Source of the DNA: Pyrenopolyporus hunteri
Lineage: Eukaryota; Ascomycota; Sordariomycetes; Xylariales; Hypoxylaceae
Reading direction: 5' to 3'
Assembly (NCBI GenBank): GCA_902806595.1
Contig: CADCXC010000043.1
Location: 558,001-622,000, forward strand
DNA: 64,000 nt
Positions 33,335 to 44,220 of the stretch are shown here, one piece after another. The notes beneath the pieces were generated by a model, which had not been told where the DNA came from, searched no databases, and saw only the letters and a list, made by a program, of their open reading frames with translations. The stretch's first letter is position 1. Each line of letters starts with the position of its first letter. The position numbers and the translations under genes were made by a program.

Positions 33335-34330
33335 TCTACACCTTTATGAGTGGTGCTCTACATATTTTGAATTGGCGCTCTGCCCGCGACTTGAGAGGGC
33401 CCTTTATAAGCTTCAGTCTAGAATTTGTTATATCGTTAATGAGATATCCCTGCGCTTTGGTAGCTAACTTGCACAAACGAGCTGCTGCCAACCTTATGTT
33501 AGTCCAAGATGGGCCAGGACATCATAAGATCGTTACTCATCGCCAACCGCGATTCAGATCCTACGAAAGTCAAGGTGTTTTCCTGGTAGTAGCTCTTTTA
33601 CCGTGTAAATATACCACATTTAGAGAATGAAAATCCAGTATACTATTTCAAACCAGGTACGGGCAGAATCATATGACCACTGTAAGTTAGGGGGAATAGT
33701 TCAGCCGGCCGCGGCCTAGGGTTTCTGAGTCCAGGTAGACATACAGAAAGACCTGCTTGTAGATCTTATAATCGTGAATCGCAGATGCTTTATTTCCTAT
33801 GACAAATCATAGTTGATTCTACCTTTTTATAATGGTCGCCGAACGAAATACATACCTAGTGATTGACATAGTGGTATTATGCTGTGTAATAATACGGTGG
33901 GGATGAATCACTCCCAGCCATGAGGAATCTTCACCACCAAACTTGGTACTCGAATGCAAAGGTAGTATCCATACGAACATCCCTACAAACGACTATACTG
34001 CTCGGATAGCCTTAGAGACAACCATACGATGAATTGTCAAGGTCATTCATTTTCAATCCCGCGGCTACGTATTCCTGAGTAAGCGCACTTGAAGGATTTG
34101 GACGAGTACGGAATTCGGACAAACCGGAGTTATGGCGAAGTCGTCGCAGACGCTGTCCCAATATCAACACTTACGTCTATGCGACCTGTAGTATATAAGA
34201 ATGGAACTCGCCCGTCTTCGTCAATATTTTCAACTCATTCCACCGCAAGATTCCTTAACATCACCTATCAAGAGCACCGGAATACGCATCCAAGCCGTCA
34301 CCCCCTATCCTATCATAATCATCAATCATC
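33335..34330. other. Intergenic, promoter of second GST
   Basis: About 1 kb without a gene. The right end holds a TATA-like element at 34191-34199 for the downstream GST. A 123-codon plus frame at 33259-33630 overlaps the preceding gene out of frame and is chance. Confidence 0.55.
34191..34199 (+). promoter_or_regulatory. TATA-like element upstream of the second GST gene
   Basis: GTATATAAG about 132 nt before the ATG at 34331, which would give a leader of about 100 nt. Confidence 0.4.
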
Positions 34331-35165
34331 ATGTCTTCACTGAAGCCAATCGTCCTATGGGGCCACGACATGGGCCCGAACCCCTTAAAAATCCATATCC
34401 TTCTCGAAGAGCTCGGTATCCCATTTGAGTTCAAGATGCTCCAGTTCCCAGAGATGAAGTTGGAGCCCTACCTCAAGATCAACCCCAACGGAAGAGTGCC
34501 GGCCATCCAGGACCCTAACACCGGGATCACCCTGTGGGAGGTAATGAAGCTCTATTTAACTTATGGATATGCCTTTCGTCCCAGCTAATCTCGTCCCCAT
34601 TTAGTCCGGTGCTATCATCGAATACATCGTCGACCAGTACGACAAGGACCACAAACTAAGCTTCAGTACCTTTCCTGAGAAGTATCTCATTAAACAATGG
34701 ATCGCCTACCAGATCTCGGGTAAGATACTCCCTTCAGCCTGGTGCTCATTTACGCACAGGACGCTGCTAACGCTTCAAACAGGCCAAGGACCCTACTACG
34801 GGCAGATCATCTGGTTCGACCGGCTCCACCCGGAGCGGTACCCGTCCGTCGTGGACAGATACGCCAAGGAGATCGAGCGCGTGCGATCGGTGCTCGAATC
34901 GCACCTCTCCAAGTCGCCATCCGGCTGGCTCGTCGGCGACAAGTTCACCGTCGCCGACCTGGCCTGGGTCATGTGGGAGCATATCGGAACGTTCATGCTT
35001 AGCGTCTTGGGCATCGACCTGACGGGGAAGTACCCGCACTACGACGCTTGGTACAAGAAGCTGCTCGAGAGGCCCACGGTGCGCAAGGCCCTGGATATTA
35101 GGACGGAAGGCTTGAGGAACAGTGGGCTCGTGAAGCCCCATGAGGTTGTTCCCGACCCGTACTGA
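34331..35165 (+). CDS. Glutathione S-transferase (Ure2/GST-theta-like), 235 aa
   Basis: Three exons, 34331-34540, 34605-34719 and 34783-35165; introns of 64 and 63 nt are GT-AG and in phase, the second with a GCTAAC branch point. The N-terminal thioredoxin-like domain starts IVLWGHDMGPNPLKIHILLEEL, and has KINPNGRVPAIQDP with the cis-Pro and LWESGAIIEYIVDQY with the glutathione-binding Glu-Ser pair split across the first junction. The C-terminal helical domain includes GWLVGDKFTVADLAWVMW. This is the common fungal Ure2-like/GTT-type cytosolic enzyme that conjugates or reduces xenobiotics and peroxides. It differs from the omega-like GST at 24413-25294 in class and exon structure, so the pair is not a recent duplication. 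Confidence 0.95.
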
Positions 35166-35669
35166 GTGAGGCTGGTGTAGGCGAATGGTTGCTCTAGGAT
35201 TATTCTTGTAGCCCCTAACTAGTCGGGTAGAAGGCTTTGTTTAGAAATAATAGACTGATATTTGTTATGCACGGGCGGATTTATGGAATATAGGGGTACC
35301 TGGCAAGGACGTGGGCGTCTTGAGTGTGATCAGATGCTTAGTTCACGTTTTAAATGAACCTCTTGGAATGTAAGCCTTCATATCTGATCCGTGTACAGTG
35401 GTAATCTGTATAGGTGGTTATGTACTTGGATATAATACATGGTGGAGCTGGGGAACGTAGTAACAGGTTACTTAAGAGGTAGTTATCGAAGTAGGAGTCT
35501 GTGTTAGAATCCACTTCGATGCAAGTGATTGATAGGCGAGTGTTTCCAAGTGGATTTCCAGATTTCCATCCATCCACCCATCTCCTCCTTCTAAGACGAC
35601 GGCCGAACGACAGCATCCTTACATCACCATTGTCTGTAACCTCTCCTGAAAGCCACCTTAATTATCCCC
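35166..35669. other. Convergent intergenic region, no gene seen
   Basis: About 500 bp between the stop codons of the second GST and bL27m; presumably the two 3' untranslated regions. Confidence 0.6.
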
Positions 35670-36763
35670 CTACACCTCCGTCCTAGGCGGAACCGTATTC
35701 CCCTCCACCGACCCCGGCGGGGGCATCTCCCCTCCCGGGCCTGCCGCCTTCTGATTCGCGAGCTCCGCGGCCCTACGCTCCCTATACTCCCTCATACGCT
35801 TGGCCCTAGCCGCGCGCTGGGCGTCGAGGGCCTCCTTGCGACGGGCGATCTTGTCCTCGCGCTCGGCGCGCATCTCCAGGGCGATAGCCTTGGCCTTGCG
35901 GCGGCGGTGTCTCATGGCCACGCGGCGACTACCCAGCTTGCGCTTCTCGGTGCGCACGAGGGTACCCAGGCGCCAGCTCTCCTCGGCGTAGGCGTAGCTG
36001 CCGTCGTCGCGCAGGCGGATCACGCGCTCGTCGCGCGGGTGCGGGCGTCGGCCGGGGCCCTTTCGCACGATCTGCGTGGGGATGCCGGAGGCGGAGAGCG
36101 CGGGCTCGGGCTGCGGCGGGGGGATGGGCGAGGCGATCAGGTTCAGTCGTCGCTTGCGCATCGCATGCGGCGGGTACGGTAGCTTGTCCTCCTTATTGAA
36201 CACGACACCGATGTATTGTCGGTCCGGGTGCCGCGCCGGATCCCGGTAGTACTTGACGTAGCCCGAGGTCAGGGCGAAGATGGTGTGGTCTCGGCCCATG
36301 CCGCAGTTCTCGCCCGGGTGCCATATCGTACCGCGTTGTTTGTAGATGATATTGCCGGTGATTACATAGGAGTCTGGACCGGCTTTGTTAGTTGTGCTTT
36401 TCTCTCTCCGCATGCATATTTCAGATGTGTAATAGTGGGCGTTGATGTATATTCTCGAATGCAACCCCACATTCTGATCGGTAAAGATCTAGAGTTGAGG
36501 TAGATATGGTGGAGGGCAGAACCAAACATACCACCGCTCTTCTTCGCGCCCAGCTTCTTCGGAATCGTGCTCGAGTCTCGCAACTTGTACGCTCCCTGCG
36601 ACTTGACCGTGGCGTGTCTTCGACCCTCAACCGCCGCGTTGCTGGCTCCTATCCTCAGCTGGCCTAGCGCCTCTCGCAATTGTAATATCGGGGTGGTTGT
36701 CGTCGTTCTCGATATGCAGGAAGCAGCTGCCGCTACGGGCTTCTGCAATTGGGTTATCCTCAT
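35670..36763 (-). CDS. Mitochondrial large ribosomal subunit protein bL27m
   Basis: Two exons, 36763-36532 and 36382-35670, with a 149-nt GT-AG intron in phase, giving 314 residues (equivalent to yeast Mrp7). The first 45-50 residues are a Ser/Thr/Arg-rich mitochondrial presequence. The L27 core follows: RRHATVKSQGAYKL, TIPKKLGAKKSG, then across the junction GNIIYKQRGT, HPGENCGMGRDHTIFAL and GYVKYYRDP. A long C-terminal extension of basic coiled coil is normal for fungal L27m. In-frame sequence upstream of the ATG begins only with GTG, so 36763 is the start. The acceptor AAAG at 36383 is less canonical than the others, leaving the residues right at the junction slightly uncertain. It sits head-to-head with LCL2. 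Confidence 0.92.
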
Positions 36764-37265
36764 GGCTGCGGACGTGCGTTGGCCGCCGTTAAGACCGTTG
36801 TCGTTCACGGAGGGGAGTTTTTGTTAAGGACTTTCGTCGCTGCAAAATGCCCGGAACCCGCAAAATTGAGGCTTAGTCATCCGCTACAAGCTCGGAGTAT
36901 GTACTTAGGTACCTAGGTATATATGCGCAAGAGCCGGAACCCCTGCAAACTCTCGCAAGGAAGCACCCTCCGATAACCGATAAGCAATGAAATGTTGCCA
37001 GCAATGCGATTTCTCGAGAGGTACGAAATACACGAGATACATAACTCTTAACAACTTCCACCTCACATGTCACGATGGATGATTATTAGCTTCATAGAGT
37101 GCAAATACAAGTACAGATATTCTCGCAAGTCAATTGCCAATATAATTGATAACTAGTTCCGCTCTACTATCCCATATTCACATCCATCGTAACCAGTAAA
37201 CCGCCAGAACTCCCGGACCTCAAGCTACATAAGCTAGCTATATCTTGCAACAACAAACCCACACA
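36764..37265. promoter_or_regulatory. Divergent promoter region, bL27m / LCL2
   Basis: About 500 bp between two start codons pointing away from each other; both promoters must lie here. One CTTAGGTACCTAGGTA palindrome is at 36903-36922. No frame of note. Confidence 0.55.
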
Positions 37266-37748
37266 ATGCGTTCCCTCCCCTCCGCTCTCTCCCTTCTCCT
37301 CCTCGCCCTATTCTCCTCCCTAGCGCAGGCGCAATTCGGCTTCTTCGACCAAATGTTCGGCGGCGGGGGCCAGCAACAGCAGCAGCAACAGCGACCGCAG
37401 AACGTGCCCAGCGACTCGTCCATCTACCGCGCCAACTTCGACCGCATGCACTGCGACAACTACCTATGTCCCGACACCCTGGGTACGCCATCTACTTAAC
37501 TCGCTCCCCCTCCTCTTGATCTTAGCTTTTATACGTAAATATGTATACGGTTTGTGAATTAGTCCTGACTAACGACTATAACAACTATAGCGTGCGTACA
37601 TTTCCCGCATCATTGCCCCTGCCCGTGGCCCGCCAACGAGGACAAATTCGAGACGGGCGAGGGCCACCGGATATGCGTGTCTAAGGGCGGTTTCAAGCCC
37701 GGCGAGGCCGCGAGGAAGGTCGAGCTCGCTCGGAAGGGGTTGCTATGA
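37266..37748 (+). CDS. LCL2: Long chronological lifespan protein 2 (Lcl2)
   Basis: Two exons, 37266-37482 and 37591-37748, with a 108-nt GT-AG intron carrying a CTGACTAAC branch site; 124 residues. Signal peptide MRSLPSALSLLLLALFSSLAQA, then QFGFFDQMFGGG, a polyglutamine tract, and the Lcl2 core: MHCDNYLCPDTLACVHFPHHC, CPCPWPANEDKFE and GHRICVSKGGF. Six or more conserved cysteines suggest a disulfide-bonded ER or secreted protein. In yeast the gene affects chronological lifespan and ER-associated degradation; its molecular activity is not known. The ATG was preferred over an upstream TTG frame extension. Confidence 0.93.
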
Positions 37749-38326
37749 ATGAACGAATCATATTAGCTGCGCTCATGATTGGCGCATTGCATACCTACGT
37801 GTTGGGGGATTTCGGAGTTCCGTCTGGTCTCCGTTCTATGGAGGTAACTTATATGTGGTCTTGGAGAAGAGGACAGAAGAATTAGTAGGACTTCAACAGG
37901 CTCACACTCCCCTCGAATGGAGATGGCCTCTTCCCAATCATACACTCAGAAGTAGAAAAAAAAACGAATGAATGTTTATTCTCATTGATTCCGGGTTGCA
38001 AACCCGCAGCAGAGTGCAGCACACACACACAGAGCAGCATCTATAGACTACAACCGTGAATTCCGCCGAAAAATATCCCTCCTTCCGGGCCGGTACCGGC
38101 GTCTCGCCCGCCCTTCAACACCCAAGCTCATCTAATGCGCCCCCCCGATGAAAGGAAAAATGCAGAGGCGTCCGCGACCGGCCTAGTAATAAAAAATAAT
38201 AGAACTCCATCCAGCATGCATATATCATTATCTTATCGCAACCCATACCCATTCCCGTCGCTTGATCGCCCTCCTCTCGCCAATGTTGGCCGCGTTTCTC
38301 TTTCGAGGAGGGTTCATCCAGAATTC
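37749..38326. other. Convergent intergenic region, no gene seen
   Basis: About 580 bp between the stops of LCL2 and the phosphatase inhibitor gene. A CA dinucleotide run lies at about 38020-38031. Confidence 0.6.
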
Positions 38327-39192
38327 CTAGTCGCCGGCGCCGACTTTAGCGCCGTTGATCGTAGGCATAGCGGGCACCTCCTCGTCGTCCTCGAGCTCGT
38401 CGAGCGATTCCGGGTGGCCGAGGAACTTGGCCACGTCCTTCATCTCGTAGTGCTTCTTCCGCAGGGCCTCGAACTTGCGGTGCTTTTCCCGCTCCTCGGG
38501 GCTCAGGCCGGCGAGCTCGTTCTCGGCATCATGTTCCGGGGTGGCATCCTCGTCGTTAACATGGACCTTGCTCTGCTTGCGCGAGGCCCCGAATTCATTT
38601 TCGGGGATGGCCTCCTCGGGTTCGCCCAGCGACAACCCGGGGATCTCTTCCCTCCGCGAATTTATGCCGTCGAGCATCTCGTCGTCCTCGTCGTCTTCCG
38701 ACGGCTCGTAGTGCCGGGCGTAGGGAGTCTTAGGTTCGGTGATCTTCATGGTGGAGGTGCGCTCCTGCTCGGTGAGGTAGAGGTTGGCCTCGTCCCACTT
38801 TAGGCGCTGATTGTTATCGAACGGCTGGTCGGCTCCGTAGAGGGGGGTACGGGAGGATTGGCGGCGCGAGCCAGGAGGGCGGCTGGCGGCGCTGGAGGAG
38901 CGACGGTGGCCAGCATTTGTTTGTGTATTTATGATGGTAAGCTCTTTCTCGGAGAGGTCCTTTTCCTTAATCGGGGACGTGGGAGGCGGCGATTTTTGGA
39001 ATGAGTTCTTTAAAATGCCTAGTCGAAGGGAAAAGCGATCAATCAGTACGAAGCGCACTTTACCGACGAAAATGTGCGGGAACACATGGTGACGGGTAAG
39101 ATGGCAAAGTATGACGTACCTCTGGGGCGCTTGACCTCATGGCTTGGGGGGATATGCGTAGCCTTGGGGCTCATCTGCACGGTCGCCATCAT
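38327..39192 (-). CDS. GLC8: Protein phosphatase inhibitor 2 (Glc8/IPP-2)
   Basis: Two exons, 39192-39120 and 39018-38327, with a 101-nt GT-AG intron in phase; 254 residues. The protein binds and regulates type-1 phosphatase (Glc7). Its short conserved sites are all present: RGILKNSFQ spanning the junction, KWDEANLYLTEQERTSTMKI, the phosphorylation site EPKTPYARHY (PXTP, GSK3/Pho85-type), and EALRKKHYEMK corresponding to the helix that occludes the phosphatase active site. The rest is acidic and disordered, as in the family. Two adjacent ATGs (39192 and 39189) are possible starts; the first is used here. Confidence 0.93.
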
Positions 39193-39572
39193 GGAACTTT
39201 GTACGGGCAAGACACAGTGTTGAGTTGTTTAGAGTGGTAGTAGTGTAGGGAGGGGAGGTATAGATAGTCGAGAAAAAAATTAGATGGGGAAAAGTCGATA
39301 GATAACGAGGATGGAAGATGGTAATGTGTGTGTGGTGTAATGTCGAGAACAAGTTCAGAGAGACGATAATTCCGAGGTTGGGGGGAAGCAAGTTAATAGG
39401 TTAATGAGGTAAATCCCGACTGGAGTGGGAAAAGTGTAGGTGGGTGGGTATGCTAGTCGGTAGGGTAGGCAAGGCAAGGACGAGAGAGAGTGAGGAGGGA
39501 AACGAAGTGGGCAACAGCCTGGTAGTTGTATGTACTAAGGGGTGTTATTGAAGTAGAAAAAAAGGGAAAAAG

Positions 39573-39633
39573 GTTTGGCGGGTTGGCGGCTTGGCGGGCT
39601 GGTGGGCTGCCAGGCTGACGGACTGGCGGCCAG
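39573..39633. repeat. Imperfect tandem repeat, TTGGCGG/CTGGCGG units
   Basis: Seven to eight degenerate 8-nt units (GGTTGGCGG, CTTGGCGGG, CTGGTGGG and relatives) in noncoding DNA. Confidence 0.7.
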
Positions 39634-39970
39634 TGGTAAGGAGACGTTAGCAGATGTATTGTAATATCCTGTATTTCGTATTTTGTATGTATATTGTATA
39701 TTGTACTGTACAATACAACACGACGTACGGGCAATACAAAAAATGTACAGTGGTGACAATAAAGTGGAATAAAGTGATGGCAGGTTTGCGGAGGTCGAGG
39801 TTAAAGTTGGAAATTGAGCGGGCGAACGCGGGGAAGAGAGAGGCCCTCGGGACCCTGCAGCAGCAGCGAAAAGAGGAATTAATAGTGGGTTCTTTTCTGG
39901 GGGTTGGTTGAAGGGGGAGGAGGGGAGAGAGGACCGCTATGCTCTTGTTTCTTGTGGGTTGTGCTTGTGA

Positions 39971-40019
39971 TTTGGCGACTTGGTGACTTGGTGCCTTGGT
40001 GACTCGGTGGTTTGGCTGG
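39971..40019. repeat. Imperfect tandem repeat, ACTTGGTG units
   Basis: Five to six degenerate 8-nt units (GACTTGGTGACTTGGTGCC and onward) about 340 bp from the previous repeat and similar to it in size and composition. Confidence 0.7.
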
Positions 40020-40110
40020 AAACCCGGGTATGCTGATCTTGTTTCTTCACGATGATATTGCTGATTATTGCACCGATGGGTCTAGGTTCTTCTGAAATTG
40101 TTTGGGGGGT

Positions 40111-40143
40111 TGTATGTATGTAGGTATGTAGGTATGTATGTAC
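40111..40143. repeat. GTAT/GTAG tetramer microsatellite
   Basis: TGTATGTATGTAGGTATGTA-type run of eight tetramers in the gene-free stretch. Confidence 0.85.
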
Positions 40144-43100
40144 GTCTATGTGTGTATATGCAGCTCGTTGACGGGAATGTTTAATCAATGGAATGGTGGT
40201 AGGGCGCATATGTCGCTGTTGTGTGTGGCTTCTAGAAAGGAGGGTGGTGGGATCAATTCGTGTATCCACGTATGTATTGTACCATGTATGTCTGCATGTA
40301 TAATGTACGAAATATCCATGTATTCTACGTGGGCTAAAGCAGTATGTAGCAGGTAGGTAGGTACTAAATGCCAATTATTCGCGGTTCCTAATGGTGTCGT
40401 CGCTAATGTCGTGTGTTCTATCTGTCTCATTCGGTGGGGAGATCTTGTGATTTGACGGAGGCGATAGACTAAGAAATTATACGGTGCCGGTCGAAGCGAA
40501 GAAGAAAAGACACCTTACATAGTACGCAGTACGTAGTAGACAAGTTTATTCCGACCTCGAACCACGAGCAAGTGAGGTGAGGGTGATATGACGATCCGTT
40601 GCCCTGGTGTTCCAATTAGTTTACATTCGTGTTGCTCTGGTGAAGGAAGACGAACACTGAATGGTTAACTTGACAGCGCTATTATTTTCCTACTTTCCAC
40701 TAATGCTAGCGCTATAACGCTCACAGCAGAGTTGCAAGAGGCCTACTGCCATGTACTTGTATTGTATAGAAGGTGCAGAAGGCTAGAATCTAGGCGCAGG
40801 ATACCTACATGTACATTCTCGACTACAGCAGTTACAGTAATAGAAGGCGCAATTGCCAGCGGAGGCCAACAGCACGACCTAGTTTCACGATGTATCTGAG
40901 TACCCTACGGCTGTACCCAGCAGCACGAGCCGCTTCTGCGGAATGGCCGGACAGGGAAACGATCATCCCACCATCTCGCCAAAACTTTTATGTAACCATC
41001 TCAAGCCTCCTAAGCCACCTGTACATCTCTTTGCCAATGACTTTGTACCACGCAACGAGTAACTCAAGCCATCTCACCAGGTATCTATACCTCCTGCAGT
41101 ACATGCATGTAGTGTAAAATTTTTGCATCCCCTGTCAGCCAAGCCCTTGTTCACCACCCTAAGCTTCGAAACTAACTTTTCTCAGGTTCCCCACGGATGC
41201 TTCCCGAAAATACCTTCGAACCGATGAGAACTGACATCATTTCTTCTTCGGCCGTCTCCAAGTGACCTCATGATGCCTTTTCATCACTAATAGTCTTTTG
41301 AAGCCATCGCCCCTTTTCCATCGGCCTTGGATCCAAACCCATTACGGCGTTACCTAGGCTACTTATTCATATCCATTATTTTATTATTATTGTTATTTTA
41401 TTATATTTTTTCTTACATCCAATTTCAACGGACCTCATTTTCGGCAACCTCGTCAAATAAAGTGAATCAATTCGGGGGCATTCTCTGTCCGGCTTTACTT
41501 CCACAAGGACGTCGGCCAACAATCCAAGCAATAATATGTACCTAATATTGATACCGCCGGCATCTCCGTTCCGCTCACCTCGTTGTCAAAGGGAATCACG
41601 ATAGAATGCCTATTATCATCGCCATCTATTGCTGATACGCCAGTAAACACTGCGTACATGTAACCTACAGCGCGCATGCGCCAATCCGTCAACTGCCTTA
41701 CTCTCTCCTGTTTTCTTCGTACTCTCTATATGCGACAGCCACACACACACAACCCATCCATACCATCCATCCCATCCAATTGAGCCGGGCGTGTGTACAG
41801 ATCCCATATCTCCCAGATTTCCTTCGTCGCCAAGTGAGAATTCTGCCATCTTATTTCGCTCTTCTAATGAACAATTTCTTTTTCCTACCTCAGCCGCCCT
41901 ACTCGCCCGGATCATCTTCCCCCTCCCCCTTAATCCCCCCTCCTTAAAACTATACATAAAATCAGGGGTCCTTCGGGGAAAGGTGGCCGTCTATCTGTGC
42001 GCCGTTACTACATAAATTAACGCAACCGTTCCCGTCTGGACCCCTGGATGCCATGTATTGAATTCCTTCGTCCAGCCTACGCCACCATACGGGTACCTCT
42101 CTATCTTAGTGTCAATGCATGCTTGTACCCAATGTATTGCACAATATACATATATATGTGTCAATGTATACGTCTAGGAAGTATGTACCTGGGCGTAACG
42201 TGGTCGCGGTTGTCGGTGGTTGGCGGAAGTTAGGGCGATCGCCAGATGCGATGTGTTGGTTCCAGTCTCGGGACGAGTAGGAACGGCGGCCGCCAGCACA
42301 TGCTTATCCGGAAACTTTTTTTGAGGCTCGAAGAGCGAAGACGTATCAGACCGTCCAATGCTCTGCCGACGATGCATGGGGGGCTGAATAACCTGTCACC
42401 CCGAAAGAGTTAGGTAGGTCAGCCAGCTGGTATGCTATGTAGGCCGATAGGTAGATACTTGCGCTCGGTGGCAGCTCAAGGATCGGTCCTGTAGGGTCGG
42501 TAGCACGGCATCTGGTCCGCATTGAGACCGGCAGCGGTACGTCTAACTGATATCCTTCCTGGGGATCTTATCTTCTGCCCACTATCTAGATGGCGACATT
42601 GTACCACCCTGGTGTCTCTCGCCTTTGGTTCGTTCTTCCGGCGGTGAACCGCATGCCGAATTTTTGATGAGGATCAGACGTGCGAGCCTTATCCAGTGGT
42701 TAGATACGACGGTATCACCAATTGGTTACAAGATTGAAGAAAAAAAAAAAAGAAAAAATAACAGAAAAAACGACTCATCACACGCCTTGTTCAACAAGGG
42801 TAGATAATAGCTCGATGATATGGTTGGCCAATGGTGTCGAGTACCATTAACGGATCAATTGCCGAAGACCCCTATTTCATCATTATCATGAGCATTGAGG
42901 ACATATGTACGCTGAACGGGGAAAAAAAAAAAGAAAATAAAAAAGTGAGGAGCATCGCCAACATCCTCCTTTCAACCGTTTCGTCCCGTGTATTCCCTCT
43001 TGGATTTAAGCGCGTCGCATCGTCTCTAGTGATCTACATTACTCTCCATATACGATTCGCCGCGCGGTTGGGACTCGGGAATATGTGTTTGCATATGTCT

Positions 43101-44220
43101 GGTGCTCCGACGAACGGCTCTCACATACCTCCTACCTCCTCCTGACAGCAATATCACGAAGTCGACCACGGCTGATAAATGTGGTATCCTTACATCGAAG
43201 TTGGTGTAGAGGTAGGGGTCGAGAGAAGCCAGGGTACGTAGGTAGGTATGTGTCCTCCAAAGTGAGAGATAGGCAGTTCGGTATTACTAACTCTTCTAGA
43301 CCCCTACCCTCACATATGCTTCATTGCATCCTACAGATGAAGTCATACAGAGGACCCTTGTGGGATACATTCATCGGACCCAATCGTCCCCGACCCGCGT
43401 ATTCGAAGGACCGTTGGGGTGGTAGTTCGAGTAGGCAGTGAGACGTGTCGTCGCATCTACGACTACGCAGATAGGCAGCCGAATATAAGGGACCAAGTCC
43501 CTGCATTCGAGATAATATATCGGGCATAGTTCCGCCGTCAGCAGTGCCTACATACCTCTGTCTTATCCCTGAGCTAATAGGGTCCCGTCTGTCTGACTCG
43601 CCTCAGACCTGCATCACGTACGTACATACCACATACATATATCCTGGGCGATATGAACCCTTGCTTTCTGTAATAACAGGCTGTTGCAGATGCTTACGAC
43701 GTCTAGATGTATTGATATTATGGGGTCCTTGCTCTGGCTACGGGGGGCGCTGGTAACGCCGGAATATCGACAGCATACATGTCACTTGTCTTATTTCTAT
43801 TAAAATGTGAAGTAATGTAAGTATAATCGTATTCGATAACGAGTACCCTAGGCATACCTCGGTAGCTATCTACCTAGACTATGATTGACCAATCTACATC
43901 TCTACAACAGCACATGGTTTATTTGATGTTGTTCCATTGCACCTCTTGGAGACGAACTACTACTACATTGTCATGATCTAGAAGTGCCTCAGTGGAACAT
44001 AACAAATTTATCGGGCACCGACGACACGATAGCCGACGAAGGCGGACATGGTGTTTCAAGAGGCTACACGTTGCCGATTTTATCCCGTTGGTACTGTATA
44101 TTCCCTATCAACGCGCATGCGTATGTATGCGTGTCAAGGTATGCGCACCTATGCATACATACCTATACATACATACATAATAATAACACGATATCCTGGC
44201 AATTGGCTCCGAAAACGGAC

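Larger units (their letters stand above)
39193..44220. other. 5-kb stretch without a recognisable gene
   Basis: Longest gene-free stretch of the window, between the 5' end of the phosphatase inhibitor gene and the 3' end of UVE1. Frames up to about 145 codons exist but are Tyr/Thr/His- or Gly/Trp-rich, with no start context, no introns in phase and no motifs. It contains imperfect GGC(T)GGCGG repeats at 39573-39633, ACTTGGTG repeats at 39971-40019, a GTAT tetramer run at 40111-40143, CA runs near 41741-41752, A-rich runs near 42737-42770 and 42921-42942, and a TACA tetramer run at 44153-44180. Part of the left end may be a long 5' leader of the inhibitor gene. Confidence 0.5.

Noticed and set aside
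24413..35165. Secondary-metabolite or detoxification gene cluster (two GSTs, sulfotransferase, secreted proteins)
   Set aside because: No PKS, NRPS, terpene synthase, transporter or pathway regulator is present; the two GSTs belong to different classes and the genes lie on both strands with wide spacing.
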